From Diphasiastrum complanatum (taxonomy: Eukaryota; Streptophyta; Lycopodiopsida; Lycopodiales; Lycopodiaceae), in the NCBI GenBank assembly GCA_029204225.1, contig CM055092.1, positions 16,080,715 to 16,144,714 on the forward strand: a DNA stretch of 64,000 nt, given 5' to 3'. Position numbers and translations under genes: made by a program. Shown piece by piece: positions 35,636 through 46,270 of this stretch. The notes under the pieces are model-generated. The model did no database searches, was not told the DNA's origin, and saw nothing but the letters and a program-made list of their open reading frames with translations. The stretch's first letter is position 1. Each line of letters begins with the position of its first letter.

Positions 35636-36022
35636 CTCCCTCTTCAACTAGTTTTAGCATAGACTTTGATAACACTCCAAGTGAACTCCTATGCTTCATG
35701 AACAAGTCCTTTCCCAATGCTTTGGTGAAGATATCAGCTACACATTCCCTTGAAGACACATGTTGAAGCTCTACCTCCTTTGCAATGACTTGCTCCCTCA
35801 CAAAGTGACATTGCACCTCAATATGCTTGCTCCTCCCTCACAAAGTGACATTGCACCTCAATATGCTTGCTCCTAATATGAAAGATAGGATTGGATGCCA
35901 ACCTTTGGGCTGATTGACTGTCACAAAAGATGATTGGGCTCTCTGAAAAATCCAGCAAGTGAAGATCCTTGATCATCCTCTTAATCCATACCATCTCTTT
36001 TGTGCAATGTGTAAGAGCTTTG
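35636..36022 (-). pseudogene. Element N RNase H C-terminus
   Basis: The minus strand encodes the end of copia RNase H (CTKEMVWIKRMIKDLHLLDF-like, then CDNQSAQ, SKHIEVQCHFVRE and the LGVLSKSMLKLVEEGV end), followed by a purine tract and LTR. A 40-bp tandem duplication (35793-35832 and 35833-35872) shifts the frame. The 5' side stops at AGCTTTG/TGTGAAAG, where LTR B abuts. Confidence 0.85.
35793..35872. repeat. 40-bp tandem duplication in RNase H
   Basis: Two adjacent copies of CTCCCTCACAAAGTGACATT and 20 further bases. Forty bases is not a multiple of three, so it frameshifts the ORF. Confidence 0.93.
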
Positions 36023-36672
36023 TGTGAAAGATTTCAGATCCTTAAGATCCAATCTACTTGAATGATCTTTGGTTAGAAAGAGAAATACACTACCAATCTC
36101 ACCAATGTAGAAAAATCAGCATGTACACATAATTTGAGATGCAAACACTAATAGAACTTGATCAAACTTAAATGAAATGATTATGTACTGTTGCTGTCCG
36201 TACAAAACCAGCAAGCTACTGTATTTTACACGTGTGGATAAAAAAATAGCAAATATAGATCATTTTACACATAGAATTGCAAGCAATCACCAAGATAGTG
36301 CACCAATGGATAGTAGAACCCAAGAGAACCATGTATAAGCATGAAATGAGATAGAGAAGAGAGAAGATTACTCTCTCCACGAGCTACATCCTTTTATAAC
36401 AGGTCCAAACCCTATTTGGCCACTTGGCTTTCCCACCAAAATGCTAACCCTACCAATTTTGGGTCTAGATTCAATGTACCCAACTTATTCAAATTGAATC
36501 TACTCAAACTCGCATTCTATCTTTCCCACACTTTCAAAAAGTGTTTATTCAAATGAAAGTTAGACGAATGAATTTTGAAAAGTAAACCACTAAGTCTAAA
36601 ACAAGTTTTGGCCTCAATATGCCAAAGATGGAAATATTGCAAAATGTGATGAAACTAGTTGAATCTTTCACA
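36023..36672 (-). mobile_element. Element B 3' LTR (family C, 650 bp, minus)
   Basis: Full-length family-C LTR on the minus strand, TGTGAAAGATTC to GAAATCTTTCACA, directly after element B's purine tract. It carries ACACGTGT at 36228-36235 and a TTATAAAAGG TATA box. Diagnostic bases (AGATCATTCAAGTAGAT) match the LTR at 41113-41528, not the N pair. Confidence 0.88.
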
Positions 36673-37879
36673 CTCCCTCTTCAACTAGTCTTAGCATAGA
36701 CTTTGATAATACTCCAAGTGAAGTCCTATGCTTCATGAACAAGTCTTTTCCCAATGCTTTGGTGAAGATATTAGCTACACATTCCCTTGAAGACACATGT
36801 TGAAGCTCCACCTCCTTTGCAATGACTCGCTCCCTCACAAAATGATATTGTATCTCAATATGCTTGCTCCTAGCATGAAAGATAGGATTGAATGCCATTC
36901 TTTGGGCTGATTGATTGTCACAAAAGATGATTGGGCTCTCTGAAAAATCCAGCAAGTGAAGATCCTTGATCATCCTTTTGATCCATACCATCTCCTTTGT
37001 GCAATATGTAAGAGCTTTGTACTCGGCCTCACTAGATGACAATGAGATAGTGGCTTGTTTCTTTGACATCCATGATATAGCTCCATCACCTATGAAAATA
37101 CAATCAGCACTAATGGATTTCCTATCTATTACATCTCTAGCATAGTCCGAATCTAAAAATCCAAAAAGATTAGGTGATGATCCCTCATACAATATGCCAA
37201 AATCTCGAGTTCCAATGATGTACCTCAAAACTCGTTTTCCTAGCTTCCAATGCTCCTCACTAGGATCTTGCATGAATTGACTCAATCTTCCAACACAATA
37301 GCTTAGATCTGGTCTAGTAATGGCTAGATAGATGAGTGAACCAACTAGCTTTCTATAGAGAGTAATGTCCTCGAAGGATCTTTCATTACCTCTTATAGTT
37401 AGCTTTACATGAGACTCCATAGGTGTATCAATAGCTTTTGCATCTACCATGTGAAATCTTTCTAGAATAGAATTAGCATACTTCTCTTGACAAATGAAAG
37501 TAGATTGAGAAGATCTAATGACTTCTATTCCTAAAATGTAATGCAAATTACCAAGATCATGCACCTCAAACTCCTTCTTAAGAGCATTCTTGATATCCTC
37601 CACATCTTGATTGTCTCCACCACTCAAGATGATATCATCCACATAGATCAGCAAGATGGTAACATCATTTCCAGCAAACCTATAATAAAGTGAATGATCA
37701 TACTCACTCATAACAAAGCCTTGAGAGAGTAAAAAAAGTGTTAAGCTTAGCATACCGACTCCTTGGTGCTTGCTTAAGGCCATACAAACTCTTTTGTAGA
37801 AGACACACATGATTTGGCTTTGTTGATGAAATGTAGCTCTCGGGTTGCTCCATGTATACTTCCTCCTCAAGATCACCAT
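36673..37879 (-). pseudogene. Element B RT C-half and RNase H
   Basis: A long open frame on the minus strand from about 37740 to 36668. It holds SQGFVMSEYDHSLYYRFAGN, the catalytic LLIYVDDIILSGGDNQDVED, FEVHDLGNLHYILGIEV, LVGSLIYLAITRPDLSY, and RNase H SDYARDVIDRKS with KKQATISLSSSEAEYKALT and RSKHIEIQYHFVRERV. The frame above 37740 is out of phase with RT because of an extra T in a T-run near 37733. The rest of the domain is intact. Confidence 0.9.
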
Positions 37880-38203
37880 TCAAGAATGCATTTGAAATGT
37901 CCATTTGCCATAGATCCCATCCATAAAGTGTAGCAAGTGAAATGATGACTGGAATGCTTACCATCTTTGCCACGGGTGCAAAGGTCTCATCATAGTCAAT
38001 TCCTTGTTGTTGAGCATATACTTTTGCCACTAATCTTGCCTTGTACTTGTTGATAGATCCATCGTAGTTTGTCTTCACCTTGAAGATCCATTTGCATCCA
38101 ATAGCTTTCTTGTCCTTAGGCAACTCCACCAATCTCCATGTTCCATTCTTTATAAGAGCTTGATACTCGAGATCCATTGCTTGGATCCACTCCTCTTCAG
38201 TTT
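37733..38203 (-). pseudogene. Element B RT N-half
   Basis: Encodes EEWIQAMDLEYQALIKNGTW, AIGCKWIFKVKTNYDGSINK, KARLVAKVYAQQQGIDYDET, motif A WQMDISNAFLNGDLEEEVYM and [19 protein letters not shown], then frameshifts at the T-run. The open frame extends to an ATG at 38267, but its first ~22 residues are antisense LTR-D sequence; the element itself is truncated at about 38203. Confidence 0.88.
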
Positions 38204-38615
38204 TCACTTTAGATGTCATCAAAAAGTGGATGGATGTGGTTCTACCTCGAGCTACTTCAAAATCCATAAATATGTGTAGCTCTCCTCATACTTTTTGATG
38301 AAGAACCAAAGCTTTGTAGCTATCTCTTGCCATTTTAAATCCACACAATTTTTGCTTGATATCTCTCTATCTTTCTCTCTCTAACTCATGTTGAGGCTAA
38401 TGCTAATACACTAATTTCTTGTACTTCTGCTCATTTATGATTCATTGCTATCATACTCTGATGCTTAGCATGCTAGATTGTGGTTAAGCCATAACATCTA
38501 TACTAGATCTTGCTATTCAATCTAGAATCAAGTTATTGTGCTAATCATAAAGCTTAATTAGATCTATCATACATGTGGATCATTCTCACACTTGTGAATT
38601 CTGGAAATTTTGTCA
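38200..38615 (+). mobile_element. Element D 5' LTR, 3' portion
   Basis: Colinear with the last ~415 bp of the complete D LTR at 46271-47053: same TATAAATATGTGTAGCTCTC, TTGCTATTCAATCTAG and end GGAAATTTTGTCA. The first ~365 bp are missing where element B's RT abuts at a shared TTTTCACTTTAGATG. Confidence 0.9.
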
Positions 38616-38627
38616 TGGTATCAGAGC
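38616..38627 (+). promoter_or_regulatory. Primer-binding site, element D
   Basis: TGGTATCAGAGC directly follows the LTR end. Confidence 0.95.
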
Positions 38628-39372
38628 CAAATTGAGCTTTGCATGCTAACATCTTTGATTGTACAAGAATTTGAGAGCTAAATCAAGCAAAAAAGCAATT
38701 ACACACTTTTTCTCACCTTTCTCTGAAGTGTGTTTGGATCAAATCGGATTGGAACTAAATTTTCAGGTCTCAAAGTGTGGTAGTACGGAATTCTGGAATT
38801 TCGCACATGTGAAATTAGAGATTTTCAGTCCCTTCTATCTCCTTGCTTGTAGATCCAAAGATAGTGGTTTATAGCTTGATGGAAAGCTTATGATATGTAC
38901 TTTTCATAGAAATTGAAACCAAATCGATCTGATGTGTTATAAGCTCTTAAAGAGGGTAGGGAGAGGTCCAAAATCCGAGTGCCAAATTTTGATTTGATTC
39001 AACCTTGCTTTGTTCTGAGTCCATTGTTTTGAGCATCCTACACAAGAAACTAAAGATCAAGATTAAGTTTGAAGTAATTGAACACCCTTTGAGCCTTCTG
39101 TGTATCAATAGTGTTTTCTTTTGAAGCATTTCATACGTTCCAAAAGTAGGATTGAAACTTGCCAAAGTGTCTCAATCCACTTTGTGTATCTGATCTAGAT
39201 AATCTTGTTTTGTGGAATATTTGAGATCCATCTCAACTACAATTGCAAGTTTTTCACATAGGAAGGTAGTACATCCTTGAAAAGACCTATAGTGAAAGAG
39301 AGCATCAACATTAAGTCTGGTTGGAACAAGCTCAAACATATTAAAGTCCAATAACTATGAAGTCTTCATCTA
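38628..39372 (+). other. Element D leader
   Basis: Untranslated leader of about 745 bp between primer site and gag ATG. No coding domain. Confidence 0.6.
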
Positions 39373-40250
39373 ATGGCACCTCTGGGAGGATATCTTCTAG
39401 AAGCAAATGAAAGACTAAATACTTCTAATTACTCAATTTGGAAGCTCAGAATGGATTCTATTATGATACTCCAAGATGTTATGGACATTGTGCTTGGTGT
39501 TGAGGAGGAGCCTCAAGCACATGCTGGAATTCCTAAGTTGAAATTCCTAAGTATAGGAAGAGAGCTAGAATGGCTCTACATTTCATTAAGATGAATGTAT
39601 TCAATGAAATTCTGAGAGAGATAGGATCTTGCACCATAGCCAAAGATGCTTGGGATGCACTTAAGTCCATCTATGAAGCAAAGAATACTTCTAGAATACT
39701 CACTCTTAGAAATCAAATTTTCCAAAGTTTTCAAAGAAGTGAGGAGAGTGCATCAAACTATGTTCTGAGAGTTAAAGATTTACATAGAGAGCTTTCTTGT
39801 GTTGGTGTGACTATTAACCAAGATGAGCTAGTACAAGTCATTCTAAATGGCCTGAAAGATGACTATGATAATCTTGTTCAGTCTTTTGCCATTAAGGAAG
39901 AGTTGCCTAATCTAGAAACCCTCCAAGGAATTCTTATTTCTGAAGAAGCTAGGCAAAGCTATAAACTTTCCAAAATGAACAAACTTGAGCATGTTGGGAG
40001 TGACAAAGCTCTCTTTGTCAAGGACAAGCATAAAGGAAGGAGTAAGAACTAGTTCTCTCAAGCATCCAACAAAGACAAAGCCAAGGATCGAGATAAAGAT
40101 GGTGAAGAGGATGATTCATCTCATCCTTCTACTTCAAAGACCAAGAAGAAGAAAGTAAAGTATTTCTTCTGGCAAGAAGGGACACTACGTCTCTAATTGC
40201 TTTAAGAAGAAAAACCAACTCAAGCAAGCAAATCTCTCCAAAGAAATTGA
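39373..40250 (+). pseudogene. Element D gag
   Basis: Starts MAPLGGYLLEANERLNTSNY and continues SIWKLRMDSIM. A frameshift near 39570 leads to the UBN2 core (MALHFIKMNVFNEILREIGS, KSIYEAKNTSRILTLRNQIF, VILNGLKDDYDNLVQSFAI). A stop follows KGRSKN at 40050. The knuckle region (GKKGHY-SNCFKKK in a shifted frame, about 40165-40215) has lost its first Cys pair. Confidence 0.87.
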
Positions 40251-40287
40251 AAAAGATTTTGTTCCAAGTGATGGAGAAGGATCACTC

Positions 40288-40866
40288 ATGGTGTCCAGTT
40301 TTTCTTCATCACCTTTCAAGAAAGATGGAGCTTGGTACATAGATAGTAGAGCTTTTTCACATATGTGCTATCCAAAGGAGTCTTTTGACTCAATTGTATC
40401 TTACAAAGGACTTAAGAGATCTATTTACACTGCTAATGATCATGAATGCTCTATAGAAGGAATTGGCAACATTCCATTGAAACTTGCTTCTTCAAAAGTT
40501 CTTGCACTTTCTAATGTTCTTTTTATTCCAAAACTTACAAAGAACTTGATTAGTGTGAGAAAGTTGCTTGATAGTGGTTGTGATGTAAAGTTCAACTCCA
40601 ATACTTTCTTTGTCAAGAAAAATGATGAGGTCCTAGCTGATGGATCTAGATATGGTGGAATTTTCAAGTTCAATTCTTATGAGAATGCAAACCTCTGTGG
40701 AGTTGCTTTTTTATCTAAGGAGGAGTTGTGGCATAGAAGGTTGGGTCATCCTAACCTTAAGACTATGTCTTCTGTGGTCAAGAAAGTAAAGACTATTGGC
40801 CTTCCAAAATCTCTTTCCAAAGATTTCAAGCCTTGTGAGGCTTGTGCTATTGCAAAATCACATAGA
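40288..40866 (+). pseudogene. Element D protease and GAG-pre-integrase
   Basis: The open frame has the protease loop WYIDSRAFSHM, where the catalytic DSGA is DSRA, then LSNVLFIPKLTKNLISVRKL and the integrase zinc domain ELWHRRLGHPNLKTM and KPCEACAIAKSHR. At 40866 it switches within shared ACTT to RT sequence of family C. The natural continuation of D integrase lies at 43771. Confidence 0.87.
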
Positions 40867-41112
40867 ACTTTATTATAGGTTTGCTGGAAATGATATTACC
40901 ATCTTCTTCATCTATGTGGATGATATCATCTTGAGTGGTGGAGACAATCAAGATGTGGAGGATATCAAGAATGCTCTTAAGAAGGAGTTTGAGGTGCATG
41001 ATCTTGGTAATTTGCATTACAATTTGGGAATAGAAGTCATTAGATATTCTCAATTTACTTTCATTTGTCAAGAGAAGGATGCTAATTCTATTCTAGAAAG
41101 ATTTCATATGGT
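40867..41112 (+). pseudogene. Family-C RT fragment inside element D
   Basis: About 82 codons: YYRFAGNDITIFFIYVDDII through NLHYNLGIEVIR to ANSILERFHMV, nearly identical to element B's RT at 37690-37445. It fuses directly to the middle of a family-C LTR at GGTGGGAAAGCC. Both borders show a few bases shared by the two parents. Confidence 0.88.
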
Positions 41113-41528
41113 AGGTGGGAAAGCCAAGTGGCCAAATAGGGTTTGGAATTATTATAAAAGGATGTAACTCGTGGAGAGAGTAATCTTCTCTCTTCTCTAT
41201 CTCATTTCATGCTTATACATGGTTCTCTTGGATTCTACTATCCATTGGTGCACTATCTTGGTGATTGCTTGCAATTCTATGTGTAGAATGATCTATGTTT
41301 GCTATTTTTGGATCCATACGTGTGAAATACAATAGCTTGCTGATTTTGTACGGACAACAACAGTACATAATCATTTCATTCAAGTTTGATCAAGTTCTAT
41401 TAGTGTTTGCATCTCAAATTATGTGTACATGCTGATTTTTCTACATTGGTGAGATTGGTAGTGTATTTCTCTTTCTAACCAAAGATCATTCAAGTAGATT
41501 TGATCTTGAGGATCTGAAATCTTTCACA
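41113..41528 (+). mobile_element. Element K LTR (family C), 3' part
   Basis: Matches the family-C LTR from the AAAGCCAAGTGG block through ATTATAAAAGGATGTAACTC to AAATCTTTCACA. It lacks the first ~235 bp of U3 and keeps the TATA box. Sequence variants match LTR B. Confidence 0.88.
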
Positions 41529-41540
41529 TGGTATCAGAGC
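41529..41540 (+). promoter_or_regulatory. Primer-binding site, element K
   Basis: TGGTATCAGAGC immediately after the LTR end. Confidence 0.95.
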
Positions 41541-42128
41541 TTGTGTTTCAGGTTATGAAGGAGGAAATCAGATCTATCAATGATTTGGTGAAGATATCAA
41601 ATCTAGAGCATGCTAGAGAGGATTCTACACCAAAATCGGATTTTTTGCTTTTGTAGATTGGATCTTTTGTAGATCAAAACACTAAATAGGTCAATATACT
41701 TGTTCAATTCCGATTTTTGAATTCACATACTGGATTTGGCCAATTTTTGGATCATTGGTTCAGCCTAAGTGGTGGCTAATAGATTGCATATCAAATTTTC
41801 AGCATTTGCATGTAGATTTGGAATAGTCAATTTTTTGTGATTTTGTCAAAACCCTAATTTTGATTGGATCTCTAGATAGTGAGGTTGCTGGACCTCATTT
41901 GAGTGTGTTTCAATCTTAGAAAGTGGCAAAAGTCATTAGATTGAGGATAGATTGTAGGTTGATCAAGATTCCATTATTCTATGTGTTGATTTGCTTGGAT
42001 AAGTGCTAGAAGAGAATTTGTGAGATAGTTTCAAATCTTGGTGATTTCTTTTGAAAGCATTTGTTGTTGTTCAAATATGTGCTTTGTGCATTGAAGCAGG
42101 TTGAAAGAGAAGATCAGGTCATTGCTAC
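41541..42128 (+). other. Element K leader
   Basis: Leader of 588 bp, very similar to the leader of N (50662-51247) and, inverted, to those of T and H. Non-coding. Confidence 0.7.
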
Positions 42129-42953
42129 ATGGAAACCTCAATTGGAGTCATGTTGGAAGCCAATGATAGGCTTACCTCAAGTAACTATTCATTGTGGAAA
42201 GTGAGGATGAAGTCACTTCTTGAGATGAATGATGTTTTGGATATTGTTGTAGGCTTGGAGGAGAGACCAGCAACACTACAAGATCAATTGAGGCATGACA
42301 AGAGGGCCAAGAAGGCTCTACACATGATAAAGATGAATGTTACCAATGAACTTCTCAAGGAAGTTGGTAAGTGCACATCATCTTTGGAAGCTTGGAATTC
42401 ATTGAAGAAGCTTTATGAATCCAAGTCTACTTCTAGAGTGTTGGATCTAAGAAGGCAAATCTTTTCTTGTTTTCAAAAGAATGAAGAAACTCCAAGTACT
42501 TTTGTTTTGAGAATGAAAGCATTGAATGATGAGTTAGCTTGCATAGTTGAAAGCATTAAGAAAGGAGAGCTTATTCAAGTGATTCTTAATGGCTTGTTGG
42601 ATGCTCATGCTAACATTGTTCAAAGTATTGCTATTCAAAAGACTTTGCCAAGTTTTATGGATCTTCAAGAGATCTTGATCAATGAGGAATATAGGCTTCA
42701 AGAAGGAGGTGGATCTACATTGACACTTCAAGAGGATGCCATGTTCACAAAGGGCAAATTCAAGGGCAAAACCAAAAGCAAGTTGTCTAAAGGGCAAGAT
42801 CAAGTGGATGCTTCTTCAAGTGGCAAAAAGAAGGATAGATCAAAGCTTAAGTGCTTCTATTGTGGCATCAAATGACACTTTGCAAGTGAGTGCTACAAGA
42901 AGAAGAGAGATCAAGGAGACAAACAAGGTAATCTTACTCTTGATGAGGATGGT
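42129..42953 (+). pseudogene. Element K gag
   Basis: Intact frame from METSIGVMLEANDRLTSSNY through the UBN2 core (NVTNELLKEVGKCTSSLEAW, KKLYESKSTSRVLDLRRQIF) and a Lys-rich linker into the knuckle CFYCGIK. There a TGA replaces the GGA codon of the conserved Gly-His; HFASECYKKK follows in frame. The same TGA is present in element T (minus, about 48264), whereas N has GGA. Only this codon separates gag from the protease frame beginning at 42954. Confidence 0.92.
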
Positions 42954-43540
42954 TTGGATGTGCAAGATGCAAATGATGATGCTTTTGTGATGTCTTCATG
43001 TATGCTTGCTAATGATGGAGATCTACATCCTTGGTGGATTGATAGTGGAGCAAGTTCACACATGAACTTACACAAAGAGTACTTCACTTCTTTGTTGGCA
43101 TATGGAGATGACAAGAGGGTGATCAACACGGCCAATGATGGTGAGTGTGCAATCAAAGGGATTGGCACAATTCCTTTTTCTCTCTCTACAAATAGGAATG
43201 TTCATTTGGAGGATGTCTTGTTTATTCCATCTATTACCAAGAATTTGCTTAGTGTGAGTCAAATGCTAAGTAAGGGACTCAAGGTGGAGTTTGATGGAGA
43301 TGCTTGTTTGATCACAAGGAAGGATGTCTTAATTGGAAAAGGTAAAAGGCAATGGAAGTTGTTCAAACTTGATGCTTGTGTTATTGCTAACCAAGTTGGA
43401 TGTGTTGCAAGGGAGCAAATTTCTATTCAAGAGGTTTGGCACAAAAGGATGGGACACCTCAACTTCAAGTCATTGGAGATAATGGCAAGGAAGAAGGTTG
43501 TGATTGGTCTTCCAAGTTCCTTAAGTAATGACAAGCATGT
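42954..43540 (+). pseudogene. Element K protease and GAG-pre-integrase
   Basis: WWIDSGASSHMNLHKEYFTS has an intact DSGA loop, followed by VLFIPSITKNLLSVSQMLSK and EVWHKRMGHLNFKSLEIMAR. It ends at SNDKHV, where a minus-strand integrase fragment is joined. Confidence 0.9.
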
Positions 43541-43768
43541 TCTAGCACTTTTCACAATCGTACGATTCTTGTGCTCAGCTACACATTGGGTGTAGGAGTA
43601 TGAGCTTGCATAGATTGTCTTTTATCCCACATTGATCACAAAGATCATTGAAGTCGTTAGACTTATACTCACCTCCACTATCTGATCTTAGAACTTTGAT
43701 CTTCCTATCTATCTAATTTTCAACCAATGCTTTGAAGCTCTTGAAATTGTCAAATGCATCTGATTTTT
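43541..43768 (-). pseudogene. Copia integrase core fragment in antisense
   Basis: Read on the minus strand: KSDAFDNFKSFKALVEN, a stop, DRKIKVLRSDSGGEYKSNDF, CDQCGIK and, after a frame change, a decayed HTPTPNxVAE-type block. These are consecutive parts of the copia DDE core. It lies reversed between element K's protease and element D's integrase. Confidence 0.75.
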
Positions 43769-44780
43769 TCTATCAAAAGTCTTTTATCAAGACTACTCAT
43801 CCTTTGGAGCTTATACACTCAGATGTTCATTTTTCTTCTTCTAAAAGTATTGGTGGTGCAACATGTTTTGTCACCTTTATTGATGACTTTACTAGATATA
43901 CTTGGTTGTATCTACTTTCTTCAAAAGCTATGATATTTTATCACTTCCTAATTTTCGAAGCTTATGTTAAGAAACAGTTTTCTTTCAAAGTTAAATCTTT
44001 AAGATGTGATGGAGGAGGTGAATACATCTTCAACAAGTTTCATGAATATTGTGAAGGTGAAGGAATAAAAAGAGAGTTTTCTTGTGCTTATTCTCCATCT
44101 CAAAATGGAGTTGCTGAGAGGAAAAACAGATCTTTATGTGAATATGCTAAAGCAATTTCGAGTTGAAGCTTCTTTGCCTAATGAATATTGGGGTGAAGCT
44201 ATAAATTGTGCAAACTATTTGTCCAATAGATTACCTCACAATGCACTTGCCGGAAAATCATCTTTTGAAGTCTTGTTTAAGAAGAAACCTAAGTTAGATC
44301 ACCTTGGAGTTTTTGGATGTGCTTGCTTTGTTCATGTACCCTTGGAAACAAGGAAAAGAGATGATCCTAATTCTATCAAAGGGATCATGGTTGGATATGC
44401 ATCCAACAAGAAGGCTTACAGAATGTATGTTCCCTCTACCTCAACTACAATTGAGAGTAGGGATGTTATATTCCATGAGGATCAAAAATACATTCTTGAA
44501 GAGGCCGAGTTCAAAGATTCTCACAAAAATACTCCAATCACCACCCTTGAAGACTATCACGGAGAGATGGGGCCGAGAATTGAGGAGGAGTCATCTCGAA
44601 TTTTTTCACCAAGGAGGTCTCAAAGAGAAAGATCTGAGCCTAGGAGGCTTACATATGAAGATAGAGGCAAGCAAGTGGAACTCAACTCCACTAATTGTGC
44701 TTATTTTATTTCACATGAGGAGCCAAAGGATGTATATGATGCACTCAATTCGAAGGAATGGTATCTTGTCATGAAGGAGT
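43769..44780 (+). pseudogene. Element D integrase core and C-terminal region
   Basis: SFIKTTHPLELIHSDVHFSS and TCFVTFIDDFTRYTWLYLL give the first Asp. VKSLRCDGGGEYIFNKFHEY gives the second Asp, where the usual SDNGGEY is CDGGGEY. CAYSPSQNGVAERKNRSLCE gives the Glu. A frameshift at about 44155 passes to EYWGEAINCANYLSNRLPH and GIMVGYASNKKAYRMYVPS, ending at LVMKE and a TAA. Confidence 0.88.
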
Positions 44781-45206
44781 AATATGATGCTTTGATGGCC
44801 AACAAGACATGGGAGCTTGTGGATCTTCCATCCAACAAGCACCATTGGTTGCAAGTGGGTTTTTCGAGTCAAGTAAAATCAAGATGGCACAATCAACAAG
44901 TACAAGACTAGGCTTTGTGCAAAGGGTTTTGCTCAAGTTTATGGACTTGATTATGAGGAGACTTTTGTTCCAGTTGCAAAGTTGGTATCAATTAGAATCA
45001 TAATTTCTATTGCTTGTTTTTTCAATTGGCAAGTTCCTCAACTAGATGTCTCTAATGCATTTTTAAATGGATATCTAGAAGAAGAGATTTATATGGATCA
45101 GCCTATTGGGTTCATCTATGACAAAGACAAAGTTTGCTTGCTCTTCAAAAGTCTATATGGACTCAAGCAAGCTCCAAGGTTATGGTATTCTCGACTCCTT
45201 TCTTGA
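44781..45206 (+). pseudogene. Element D reverse transcriptase N-half
   Basis: YDALMANKTWELVDLPSNKH is followed by frame changes (about 44840 and 44910), then [20 protein letters not shown], motif [21 protein letters not shown] and [19 protein letters not shown] frameshift near 45200 leads into the next frame ([16 protein letters not shown]). Confidence 0.87.
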
Positions 45207-46253
45207 GTCACTAGGATTTAATCTTAGTAACTATGATCCTTCCTTTAATGTCAAGTTTTTTGATAGAGATATTGTCATCCTTCTTATTTATGTTGATGAT
45301 ATCATTTTAACAGGAAGTTGTATCAAGTTAGTTAAGGAAACCAAGATTGCACTTGGAAAAGAGTTCAAGATGCAAGATCTTGAAAAAATTCACTACATAT
45401 TAGGATTAGAGATTGACTTTCTTAAAGATAAAGCTTTTGTATGTCAATCCAAGTATGCTCTTTCAATGTTAAAAAAGTTTAAGATGTTAGATTGTAAGAG
45501 TATAGAAACTCCTATGGGGCAAAATGTAAAAGACCCTAATAAAGGTGATGAAAGATCATTTGTGGACATCACTCTTTTTACGAGTCTTATAGGCTCCTTA
45601 ATTTGGCTCACAATAACTAGACCTGACATAAGCTTTAGTGTTCATAAGTTGAGCCAAGCTATGCAAAATCCTACTATTCATCATTTGAAAATGGCCAAGA
45701 GAGTGCTTAGATATATATCTTCAACTTTTGATTATGGTTTATTGTATAAAAGTGAGATCTTTCTATAGTTAGTTATTCTGACTCGGGTTTTGCAAGTGAT
45801 AGAGCAGATCAAAAATCTACAAGTGCTTATGTCATATATCTTGGAGGAAACTTGATATCTTGGCTTTCCAAAAAGCAAGATATTGTATCACTCTCATCTT
45901 GTGAAACTGAGTATAAAGCACTCATTACAACAACAAAGGAAGTGCTTTGGATCAAGAGGTTGCTAGTGGAGCTAAAGATAATCATGGAAGATGATCTACC
46001 TATGATCATGTGTGACAACATTTCAGCCCAAGCCCTTGCCAACAACCCAATATTCCATGCAAGGAGCAAACATATTAAAGTTGCACATCATTTCGTGAGA
46101 GAGAAGCTCATTGGAGGGGATATCTACTTGGAGCACATCGACACATCATCTTGTATTGCTGATATGCTCACCAAACCTTTGAGCAAGAGTTCCTTCATCA
46201 AGCATAGAGCCAATCTTGGAATAATACCAAGATCCATGTTCAAGTCAATATAA
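45195..46253 (+). pseudogene. Element D RT C-half and RNase H
   Basis: Catalytic VILLIYVDDIILTGSC, FKMQDLEKIHYILGLEIDF and LIGSLIWLTITRPDISFSVH. A frame change at 45766 precedes the RNase H blocks SDSGFASDRADQKSTSAY, SWLSKKQDIVSLSSCETEYK, RSKHIKVAHHFVREKLIGGD and CIADMLTKPLSKSSF. It ends at 46253 and is followed at once by the purine tract TTAGGAGGAG. Confidence 0.9.
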
Positions 46254-46270
46254 ATTGTTTTTAGGAGGAG

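Noticed and set aside
35793-35872. CRISPR-like repeat pair
   Set aside because: Two directly adjacent 40-bp copies without spacers in a plant retrotransposon; a simple tandem duplication.
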